The notes under the pieces were generated by a model. That model was not told where the DNA came from and searched no databases. It was given only the letters and a program-made list of their open reading frames with translations. A DNA stretch of 64,000 nt from assembly GCF_905404315.1 (NCBI RefSeq), contig NC_066301.1, forward strand, positions 4,526,001 through 4,590,000, in the 5' to 3' direction. A program made the translations under genes and the position numbers. The stretch is from Leptidea sinapis. Lineage: Eukaryota > Arthropoda > Insecta > Lepidoptera > Pieridae. Positions 35,816 through 46,597 of this stretch are shown here, in pieces (the stretch's first letter is position 1; every line of letters begins with the position of its first letter).

Positions 35816-35956
35816 ATGAAGGTTACTCAGGACCAAGGTTCTAACCGACTTGACTTCCTTAAAACAATTCTCGATGAGTTGAAAACCAGTGCTGCAGCTT
35901 GCATCAGTATGCTCAGCATGATGCTGAGTGGGAGACCTATATTTGGTAACTCATAA
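35816..35956 (+). CDS. Unrecognised 46-codon ORF
   Basis: It runs from ATG at 35816 (context TAGCC-ATG-A) to TAA. Composition looks more protein-like than its flanks (NRLDFLKTILDELKTSAAA, a possible helix), but there is no known motif and no splice support. It could be chance or a fragment of a mobile element. Confidence 0.15.
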   Translation: MKVTQDQGSNRLDFLKTILDELKTSAAACISMLSMMLSGRPIFGNS

Positions 35957-35999
35957 CACTACCTTTATTTAATATTTGTTTTTACTTATAATTATGTTT

Positions 36000-36278
36000 T
36001 TTTTAAATGAAAATAAGGGACAAGACGAGCAGGACGTTCAGTTGATAACTGATGCCGTGCCGCTTAGGATTCTTGAAAAACCCAAAATTTCTGAGCGGCA
36101 CTACAATTACGCTCGTCACCTTGAGACATAAAATGTTAAGTCTAATTTGCCCAGTAATTTCAGGCGCCCTTCGGATCGAAAAAAAATAATGTTCACACAT
36201 TACAGCTTCACGGCAGAAATAGGCGCCGTTGTGGTACCCATAATCTAGCCGGCATCCTGTGCAAAGGAGCCTCCCACC
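36000..36278 (-). repeat. Short repeat family A, near full length
   Basis: It runs from the poly-A end to AAAGGAGCCTCCCAC, with both hairpin arms retained (one C-to-T change). Confidence 0.8.
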
Positions 36279-36284
36279 GTTAAT

Positions 36285-37334
36285 AGATTTTTTTTACTTT
36301 TAAGGTATATTGTAATGTAGTGATCAAATAAAAGTTTTCTTTCTTTCCACATTGGTTACTCCTTATTTGTGTATCATTCTATACTTCAATCGTTTCCACC
36401 GGGCTAGTTAGTTTTGTATATATATTTTGCACTTGTGCGAATTCAGAATAGTCGGCAAAAGGGTTGGCGTAATCATACCTTATCTCACTTATGACAATGC
36501 TCCAACGTTTCTTTCTCCTCTACTCTTATCTAAATGATATAAGGAACAGCGTTTTGTAAGGGTGAGATCGTCACGCATTACGAGTATCTCGTTGTAATAG
36601 GGTTTGTTAGTTTGTTTTTATGGATGCAAATAAGCCTATCTATTTATCATACTCCATACAATCTTTAATGTGGCCGTTGATATTTCGTCGTTTTTTGTGA
36701 TTCCTTTCGAAAAGCATAATATTTTTTGCTGAATTTGAGGAACAATTTGAGAAAGATACTTGGTGTGTTTTGCTCCATGTTGCGTCTTTTGTGTCGCATA
36801 TGTGCCCATTTCCTCTTGAAATATCTTACATCAGATGATCATAGGGGTGTTAAAATTAAATGAATGTAGAGTGTAAAAGGCAGGTGCCGGTCTTCAAGTG
36901 ACAAATAAATGATTTATTTTATGTCAGTCATCATCGGACGTAGTTCACTGCATCGTAGGAGATAACCATCGCAGCATTATTAATAATGCGTCAGCAAGAA
37001 TATATTTTTCATTTCGAGTACTGAGCAGATCTCATTATTAAGACAGAAAAATATAAATGTTTATACTTTAATTTTTATACGCTTTTTAGTTGGATCTGAC
37101 ATTTTGTTACAAGACGGGTTGCATGAACTAACTTTAGCAATAACAAACATGTCAAAGTACTGGTTAAGCATAAAATGAGAAGCACCATTTGATAATTTCT
37201 AGATGACATCATAACTTTAACTGTCTACCGTAACCGTAAAATCTTCGCCGGTTAAAGCTATTGTTAATGTTAAATAGCTAAGTAGCGACTTTTCAAAAGT
37301 TTCAGATAAGTATTTTCACTTTTTAACTTTTACT
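36285..37334. other. Unassigned stretch upstream of the 87-codon ORF
   Basis: It is AT-rich with no gene or clear repeat seen apart from a short piece near 37075 (TTTTTATACGCTTTTTA) that resembles the start of the repeat at 18215 and 29470. A promoter for the 87-codon ORF, if any, would lie here, but no core motif is convincing. Confidence 0.35.
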
Positions 37335-37598
37335 ATGCCAAGGAATACGATGGTGCATATTTTTTCGAGAGGAGGGAAATATAATTACGTATTGAAGACT
37401 CCGAAACGTGGACCATATGTCAGGCTCGGGTGTAAACACCGCCTACCGACTAAAAACCTCCTCTGTGCTGATAGCCCTAAATGCTTTTACAGCGAAGACG
37501 GGCGGGGGCCTTGGAGGCCGAGCGATTATGTAACAGATTCCGCAGTCTATGTAAAAGATAACGTTAAATTTGACTTAAACCTTAACTATAACAGCTAA
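37335..37598 (+). CDS. Unrecognised small basic protein, 87 codons, directly upstream of GDAP2
   Basis: One open frame runs from ATG to TAA and ends 53 bases before the GDAP2 ATG on the same strand. The product is basic and rich in aromatic residues and contains short blocks such as YVRLGCKHRLPTKNLLC and FYSEDGRGPWRPSDYV. Cysteines fall at residues 33, 43 and 49. There is no signal peptide or membrane segment. Its G+C and varied codon use stand out from the AT-rich flanks, which suggests a real or recently real gene. I do not recognise the family. It could be an independent single-exon gene, the last exon of one, or an upstream ORF on a GDAP2 transcript if the 5' UTR is not spliced at 37640. 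Confidence 0.5.
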   Translation: MPRNTMVHIFSRGGKYNYVLKTPKRGPYVRLGCKHRLPTKNLLCADSPKCFYSEDGRGPWRPSDYVTDSAVYVKDNVKFDLNLNYNS

Positions 37599-37651
37599 CA
37601 TGATACAACCCAGCCTAAGTTAGTGATTGTCGTATTCCAGATAGCTGCGTG

Positions 37652-37815
37652 ATGCGCACCCCGGGGGGGAGCGGCGGAGTGCCGCTGGCCGCAGTGCCGC
37701 GCTGGTCGCAGGTGCCGGCGGCTCCCGTCACTGACTACACCGGGACAGCACCACCCCTGCATGCCTACCCTGTGTTCCCCTACGATGACGCCATCAACAG
37801 CCGATTCGCTATTTG
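37652..37815 (+). CDS. GDAP2: GDAP2 coding exon 1
   Basis: It encodes residues 1-54 and two bases of Trp55. The first 40 residues are rich in Pro, Ala and Gly and poorly conserved; the end (FPYDDAINSRFAIW) aligns with the FLYNKDVNGKVVLW region of vertebrate GDAP2 at the start of the macro fold. The donor GTAAGC begins at 37816. A pyrimidine-rich stretch ending in CCAG at 37640 could be the acceptor of an intron in the 5' UTR, so transcription probably starts further upstream. The exon is much richer in G+C than its flanks. Confidence 0.9.
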
Positions 37816-40800
37816 GTAAGCTAACTTGGGTTCATACAGCTAGTTTATACGCAGAGATTCGACAGTATAATATGAAATTTGTGTGAAGCTGGACATTCAA
37901 CAAAAAATAACCGCAACAAAATTGGTCATTTGCACAGATTCAGTGAAATGGACTGTGTATTTTTTTTTGGATTTATTAATTCATACATTTTTTCCAAACA
38001 CTATTAGGTTGAGCCGCAGCCAAGTGTAGCCGGGCTTAGCTAATAAATAATAATAGATATTGTCCTTCTTTCAAAAAAAAATTTTTCGTCCTACTAACTT
38101 ATAGGTGGGTGTCTGACAGTGATATCATTTTCAATACACCTTCCTAGTCAGGCCAAAAGTTTTGTTACAAATAAAATTTATTTCTTATACCTTAATGTAA
38201 TTTAAATTAAAAAATTAAATAAAACTTATACGTAACTATTAATGGAAGTCTCAGCAATAAATAAGAAAGAACTGAATACAGCATTTCACAAAAGCATTTT
38301 TAATAAGAAATGCTTTTGGTTTTAATGCTGGCGTCTGTCAAGCCACGAATTAGTGCATTTACGCACTGTTTCCATGGGAAAGTTCTAGAGATAGTCGGCG
38401 GGTCGTTTAGAGCAGACAATGTCTTTCGATACTAGGGGTCTACTCGCAAAATCGACAACGATACATTCGGAACGATACGATAATACTCCGAATATATCGC
38501 ACATACTCTACTCTAACAAATGTTCGTATTCCATATCGTTTATCGTAACAACATCGTAAACATAGACTAATATTTATATTTTTTTACTATGTTAGAGTGA
38601 ATGAATTATGCGCAAACCTTGAAAAACTAAATATTATCTATGCTATGTCGCTGTTAAGTGTCAAAAGTCGAAACATAGTTTAGGCGCTAAGGACCATGCC
38701 AGACTCTGCACCACCAATTTGGTTTCATTTACACAAAATGTAAATATTCAAAAATTATGTAATGAATTTAATATTACCACTTAAAATTTAATAAATAATA
38801 CAAACCTTGCAGATAATTAAATGTAAAAAAAAGTAACTCAAACCTTCTCGTCGACTTCCTATTTCTCAGGCGGCCATTTGCATTACTTTCTAGTAGAAAC
38901 GATCAACAAAATGACATAAATTACTTGGCAGTAAAAAATCCTGTTGAATAGTAAATCACATATAATTATTTTAATTTTATTTATTAAGTGTGTATATTGT
39001 ATGGCAAATATATCTATAGAACTTGAAACGATTATAGAAACGACAGCCTAGAAGGTGTCGTTGAGATTATCGTAAAAGTGACGTTTAATTGTTTTTTGAA
39101 TTCGAATATTCTTCTCTGACATTTTAAACTAAGAGTAGGGTTAGGACCGATAATATCGAAAAATGTTTCGTTCGTACAATCATCGTTTCGACATTGAATA
39201 CGATGTTACTAAGAGTAGGATTCGACAAGACTAATGCCACGATATATCGAATATCGATTTTAGGAGTAGGCCCCCTGGCTCCAGATCTTAGCTAGACGAG
39301 GACCACTCTTTGATTTTATAAAGTCCGCAATGTTGAGTTCCAGCCAAGCTTGGGTAGTTCTTTCTTGCCTTGCGACCAGTTGCAGATTTGCTAAAAAGCC
39401 TTTTTATCAGTGTAAATATAATTTTTATGTTCGTCATCAGATAGATCCATATCGTTAATCACCAAATGTCATATTTTCAGGCAAGGAGACATATCGCAGC
39501 TGGAAGTTGATGCGATTACGAATACCAGTGATGAGACCTTGTCGGAATACAATGACGTCAGCGAGAGGATTATGGCGGGCGCCGGACCCGACCTCAAGGA
39601 GGAGATTATTACGAGAGCACTTGGTATAGTATTAATACAACACTCAGTTTTAACAGTGGAACGTTTGAATAGCACAGGGCCGGCTAAATGTATGACTTCA
39701 TCCTGTCAGACTGCGCCTATTTCTGCCGTGAAGCAGTAATTTTTATTTATATTATTTTTTATATCATTTATTTAGGATACAAATGGTCACAATTCAAATA
39801 CTTTACACTATTTTATTTAATGAAGACCAATAGTCCCATAAACTAATTTTATAACTGTAATGTGTAAACATTATTGTGTTTCGGTCTGAAATTAATCGGC
39901 GAATGAGACTTAACATCTTATGTCTCAAGGTGACGAGCGCAATTGTAGTGCCGCTCAGAATCTTTGGGTTTTCAATAATCCTGAGCAGCAAGGCGCGAGT
40001 CTAAGGAAGAAGTGCGAAACGTTGATTAAATGCGCGAGTAGAGCAGTGTGTGGGCACAGAAGGCGATAATTTTCGGAGCACGGGCACCCAGGTCAGTGGA
40101 CGGATGTACACTGTTATATGTGTGTAGTGAATTAGAGTTTCCATTCTCTAACAACCCTCTCCGCTATCTGCAATGTTTACTTAAAAATTTATCGTATCCA
40201 CACCATACTCCAATATAATTTAATTTTATTAATGGGCTGTATGTTCCAGAATGCCGCACGGGCGAGGTGCTAGTCACGTCTGGGTACAACCTGCGCTGCC
40301 GACACATCATTCACACGGTCAGCCCCAAATACGTGGCCAAGTATCACACGGCGGCGGAGAGTTCTCTACACAACTGCTATAAGTTAGTATTTTGTACTCG
40401 TTACAGGGCACAGGTCTTTTAAAATAGCGTCTTTTTAGGTACAGATGTATATAATGCGGCCATAAGTTCATTTACCAATTAAAATAATTCAATGGTTTTA
40501 TGAAGTAATGTAATCTGAAAACAATTCATATGTATATATATCATTTCATAACTGTATTATGATTTCACTACAATGTCAGTAAAACTTTGATTAAAAATAA
40601 CACATTGCTGAAGTGGAAGAGCGGAGCCCTCTGCTACAGGTATTATTTGCCTAAAAGGTGACACCGGCCACTAGCTGCTGTAAACCTATGTTTTTAACAT
40701 AAATAAATTATTATTTCTCCCAATAGCCTATTAAAAGGTCGTCAAAAAATGTCCGAGGGGCGTTGTATATACGTATACATTAACTTATACAGATAACATA

Positions 40801-43800
40801 AGAAATTCATTCAAATTAACACCTCCTTTCGTGGAAGTAATGTTCAAAGTCTATTGTATACGCTCATTAGAAGTAGTATCACTACATCACGCGCGATACG
40901 GACGCGAACACGAGGCAAGAACATTTTGTTTTTGATTTTGTGGGAGCCAGTCTTCAGCTCATAAGATGCGAAAGGTTGGCTTTGAGCCGGAGTTCGTGTT
41001 TTATGACCTGTGTAGAGTTTCTGAGAGGTGTTTTAACATTGTAATGTTATATTGTTGGATATATTCTAATATAAAGCGGACTCTTGATAAACTTTGAACT
41101 TAAATAACTGCTGTTTTCCTTAACACCCCATTCCATTACACATAATCATCTTACAGGAAATTGTAAATAGTCAGTATCCAAGTTTTTATATGTTCCAAGT
41201 TTTACCTAGGAAACACTGAAAATTTTTAGAAAATGAAAAACGGCTTAATGTTTAAAGTTGGTATACTTTTATTGTTTTTCGAAGTAATCTCTTATCCTCT
41301 CTACATATCGTCGCATTCGATGGAATCACTGAAAATCTGGGTCTCTTCTATGGCATTTTCGTACGCTTTCACCGCATCTTCAGGGCTCGTAAAGTGAATA
41401 CCTCGAATATTATCTTTAGTTCTTGGGAATAAGTAAAAGTCGCAGGGCGCCAGGTCAGGACTGTATGGCGGATGACTCATTATCTCGACACCTGCCATAG
41501 TCAAATATTCAACAGTCCGATTTGCGGAGTGCGCTGAAGCATTGTCGTGATGAAGGAGGATCCTGCTTCAAGGGCGCTGCTGTCGAATTTTTTCCAAGAC
41601 AACAGGCAAACAGCGTTTGGCATACTAGTCTGCAGTAACTGTCATTCCATCTTCTAGCACAACTGTCGCGAAATGACCTTTCCGCCCAAAGAATGAGGCA
41701 ATCATCTTTTTTCCTTGACTTCTTCTTTGCTTTACCTTAGTTGGCCGATCCTCGAAAGGAAACACCCTCTGAGCTGATTGTCTTTTGGTTTCGGTCTCGT
41801 AGCAATATATCCAGCTTTCATCACCTGCGACGATGTTAAATACAGCACTAGAGTCACCGCCGTTGAACTTATCTAACATTTGGCGACACCAATCCATGCG
41901 AAGGTGTTTCTGGTCTTCGGTTAAAGTATGGGGAATCCATCTGGTACAAAACTTCCTAAAATTTTTTGAACTTGACTTATACCAATGCCTAGGCTTGCCC
42001 GTATCTGCTGATAGGGCACTCTCCTATCTTCCTCTATCATGCGTCGCACAGCACTGATGTTATCTTCAGTAGTCGCTGTTAAAGGACGTCCCTCACGCGG
42101 ATCATCATTGAGATTGCTACGTCCACGCTTAAACTCGTTAAACCAATTGTAAATAGTGGCACGAAATGGGGCTTCATTAATAAATGCTAATCGCAGCCTA
42201 TCATAGCTTTGTTGTTGAGTAAGCCCACAAAGAAAGTCATAATAAATCATTGACCGAAAATTTTCTCGAGTTAGGTTCATTTTCACGTGTAACAAGAGTT
42301 TTCGATGTGTCGCCAATTCACAAAAACAAATGACAAATGAATGCGATATACTACATTAGGTTACCAAAGAGTTCTAAAATTGAAGTTCAAAAAAATTTTC
42401 ATTAGCAATGTTTCTAACTGGCCAGTTCTAAACATTTTCAGTGTTACCCACGTATCAATATTTATATCCATATAAGACAGACCTTTTTATGCCTTTTTAT
42501 ACTTTTTATGCTTTTATATTTTTATTCATTAGTACCTTATCGGATACCTTAAAGCGTTTATTCATATTTTATAAATTTATTACTTAATAATATAGTACAT
42601 TTCCGTAAAATCCGTTCTGAGTGTCTATGTCTAGCTTCAAAATCAATGACTATATACTTTATTGTAATAGTATTCGTATACTTGACTGTAATAGTATTAA
42701 TAAAAATATGTTTTCTCGATCGTAAACACATCACAACACACTGCGTGGTGTTTTTAAGCGATAGCATTATATTTGAAATAAAGACAATGTTTGCTAGACT
42801 AGTAATTTATTTTACTAAAACTTTAAATGAAAAATTTAATAATACATTAGTTCTAAAACGAATGCAATTTGGCGATTAAGTATATTGATTTTGGACGGTT
42901 TATGCTCTTTCTTATTTATTTTAACCTGTATTGAGATGAAGCAGATTATAGTTAACTATAATCTGCTTCATCTAATACGCCAATGCTGTTTGAATCTATT
43001 TTGAATGTATGCAAAATTATATAGTTTAGAAGGGACGGCTAATTCACACAACACAGTTGTAATAACTAACAACATGATTTATTTGCCAACAGGAATGTTC
43101 TACACAAGGCGGGCGAACTGAACGCGCGCTCTCTCGCGCTATGCGTCATCAACACTCCGCGGAGAAACTTCCCACCAGACTTAGCTGCACACGTTGCGCT
43201 ACGTAAGTGTTACGTATTACGTACAATTGAGTACTAACAAGACGGGCGCACAATTCATTATCCTATGTACTTCCCCAAAGCCTAGCCCTGTGCGTGCCGG
43301 GGGCGTAAATATAATAGGGGAGTCCCAGGCCCATGGGAGTCCTAAGGGTAGGTAGGTAGGTAGGTAAGGTGACTAAGGGCTTTTTAGAAATGGAAGAGTC
43401 ACGTTACCGTCTTATGACGTCAGCACAATCGGGCCAGACTCGTCCGGGTTAATTACCACACTTGCACAGAATACCTGCGTGAAGTAGCGGCCTAGACGCT
43501 ATATTTCGCATAGGTTAGTGTCGAGGACCGGAGGCCATCTCCCCCACCTCCACCTGAATATTACAGCGGTAAAGAGATTTTACCCCAGGAGGATACCGGC
43601 TCTACCGGCAGTCTCGCTACCCATCGTATTCTGTGGAGAGCAAGGAACCGCGCATGTCCGAGGACAAACGAGGTAGTGACATCACGGCACCCCGCTCCAC
43701 GCTTAATGTGGACTTTTGCAAGATTAGAGGAATCCACTCCAGTCTAAACTTCGTCAACCACCACCTCTGAGGTGGCGCAGCCGGTCTTGTGTTTCCTTAT

Positions 43801-46559
43801 CGAGACACAGATATCTCGACCTAGTGATACGTCATGTTTAACGTACCCCGGGCACAAAATTGAGCATAATTTTTTGCCTCATGCCAGGGCATGTGTCTAC
43901 GTTAGGGAGAATATCTGCTATCGCCGTCTCGGCAATTTTAAAGGGTAGGAACCTGTCTATTCGGTTCATCTCATGGGCTGCGTTAAAACGACAACTGACA
44001 GCGTAGGGGATCTGTGCAAGCACGTCGCTTGCACAGATCCCCTACGCTGAAATCGTAGTCTTGGGTGATTTCAACGGGCACAATGCCGAATGGCTTGAGT
44101 CAAACACCACAGACTACGCAGGGTGGTCTGTGCATAATTTTGCATTGGCGTATGGTCTGTCCCAATTGATTGAGTCGCCAACGCGTCTCCCGGGTGTGGA
44201 TAGCCACATCGGTCCTTACTAGATCTTCTGCTGACTACACATCATGATAGTTACCAGGTCTCTGTAGACTCCCCTCTCGGAACGTCCGACTATTGCCTGG
44301 TCAGGAGTGTAGTGCCCATTCTACGCTCACGTCGCAAACCACCAGCGACCCGCCGCGTTTGAGACTACAAGTCAGCAGATTGAGATATAGGATACGTTCC
44401 TTTTTTGCATCCTACCATTGAGGCAAGTTTTATTTCCCTTCGGATGATCCCAGTGCCTGCGCCGACACAGTAGCTAATGTGATACTATGGGGCATGGCTA
44501 TTTTTATAGAGACACAAGGCGCTTCTCTCAAAACTTCCATCTTTCTGAGAGTTCATGAAAGTGGAGCTTCAGCTTCCTCACTGGGGGCAGCATACAGGTC
44601 GTTGTCGACTGGTATTGTTTTGTAAAATAAATGTTTTTCTTTCTTTCTTTATTTATTTCTTCTTCTTATAAATTTGTGACTTCTATCGAGGCCTCTCTTG
44701 AGAAGGTTGCGGAATAGGGTTAATTAAACCTTGTACAATTTATCCCCCAGAAGACTTAAGTTTGCGCGTATACCACTAAAAAAAACCTAAGCTAGTATTG
44801 GAATACTGGGTCTCGAAATCTCCAGCGTTTGCTAATTCCGTGGTCACCTGCACGGCAAAGCTCGTGGAACTCTGGTGCCTGTGGTAGGTAATAAAATACC
44901 TGTATTACTGGTCAACAGCATTCCACTTTTACACAGTGTCTAAAAAGCTCTAAAATTCAAAGGATAGAGGTTGGAATGGAGAGTGTGTGTATTCATGAGA
45001 GGAAGAGGTGTGTGTGTGTGTGAGAGAGAGAGAGAGGGTGTATGTTTTTTTCTGAGGGCGTATGCACTGATTGCATCCCAGGCTAGTTCAGAAGTAAGCA
45101 TTACGCTGATAAGGTTATCAGGTGTAATGGTTGAGAGATGAGTTGCAGAGAGTGTGTATGTGGATATGGTGTTCTCGTTTCATAGGTGTGTTAATTGTAA
45201 CGCAGGTGCGGTACATATATATGGATAGCGGTAAATGTGTGTGTGTATGCTTGAGAGGGAGAGAGGGGGTTAATGGGTGTGTGTGTGTTTTCTTTTTCTA
45301 AGGGGAAAAATACTATTACGTATCGTGGGGTCAGGTTGCCAGGGACCGATACCTATACCGAATAAAAAACCGCCTCTTTCTTCTGTTCCTTCGTTGTTCC
45401 CCGCGGGATTGCCGTCACGCTTTTCTTCACGGGGAGGGACTTAGCTGTTAGCAGTTACTTCCACTCGATGCTTGACTTATTTGGGCTCTTTCCCTCTCTT
45501 GGGTGTGTAGCTTCTTTAGCACTTCGGTTGCATAGCCGTTTGTACCATCTTCCTGTGATTCCAGTAGCATGGTAATAATATTTTTTGGCTGAATCCTGTT
45601 TGTGCTTTTTATCGCCTCTTCCCATTTACTTCGGGCAGCTTCAAATCGTGGACAGACAAAGAATACGTGCTCCGCGTTTTCATTGGTCCCAGTGGACGTA
45701 GAGCATTCCGGACAGTCGTCATGCTTAAACCGGTAGAGGTATTCGCGAAAGCAACCATGTCCAGAAAGCATTTGTGTGCGGTTTAACCATACTTCTACTT
45801 TTGGTATGAGCCGATGAGTCCATCTCCCTTTACTTGAGGCGTCCCAGGGTGCCTGCCAATGACCTAGACTCCTTTTTCTTTCCTAACACCTCAGTTCGGT
45901 TGGAGTCAGGTGGGAGCTGTCTCTTCTGGGGTAGTAAAGAGACCTTCGTTCTTCGGCGAGTATTTGTAAAGGTAACATACCAGCAATGATACACACTCCG
46001 TCCGCGGAGACAGTTCGGAACGCACTTGCTACCCGCAATGCACTTAGTCTGTACACAGATGCGGCTTTACGCCGAGATTTCTGATTAGTAAGTGCATTTG
46101 ACCAGATATGAGCGCCATACATCAGCACTGATGTAGCTACTGAGGTCAGCAAGAGTCGCCTTTTCTGTGTATGTGTGTGTGTGTGTGTAGGTGAGAGAGA
46201 GAGAGAGACAGTTGGGGTGTATGTGCAACCATAATATGTGCGATATGTGTGCGATGTGTTCTCGGTTCATAGGTGTGCTAACTGTGGTTGCCACGTGGTG
46301 TACGCAGGCGCGGTGCGGCGCTACCTGTCGTCGACGGCCGCGCCCCGCCTGGTGGTGCTGGGAGGCGCCTGCGGTCCGGAGCTGGCTCCACTGTCCGCTC
46401 TGGCGCCGCTGTACTTCCCGCGGGACTCGCGCGAGGCGGACGCGGCGCGCTGGCTGCTGCGTGACCCGGACCCGCACCACGAGCGACGCATCCGCATCAT
46501 ACACAACCCGCACACGCACACGCAGCGTAACTATCTCCTCTTTATTACATTTTAATATA

Positions 46560-46597
<38 letters not shown>

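Noticed and set aside
41301..42316. Mariner transposase as a working gene
   Set aside because: One frameshift and two in-frame stops break it, despite the intact DD34D residues.
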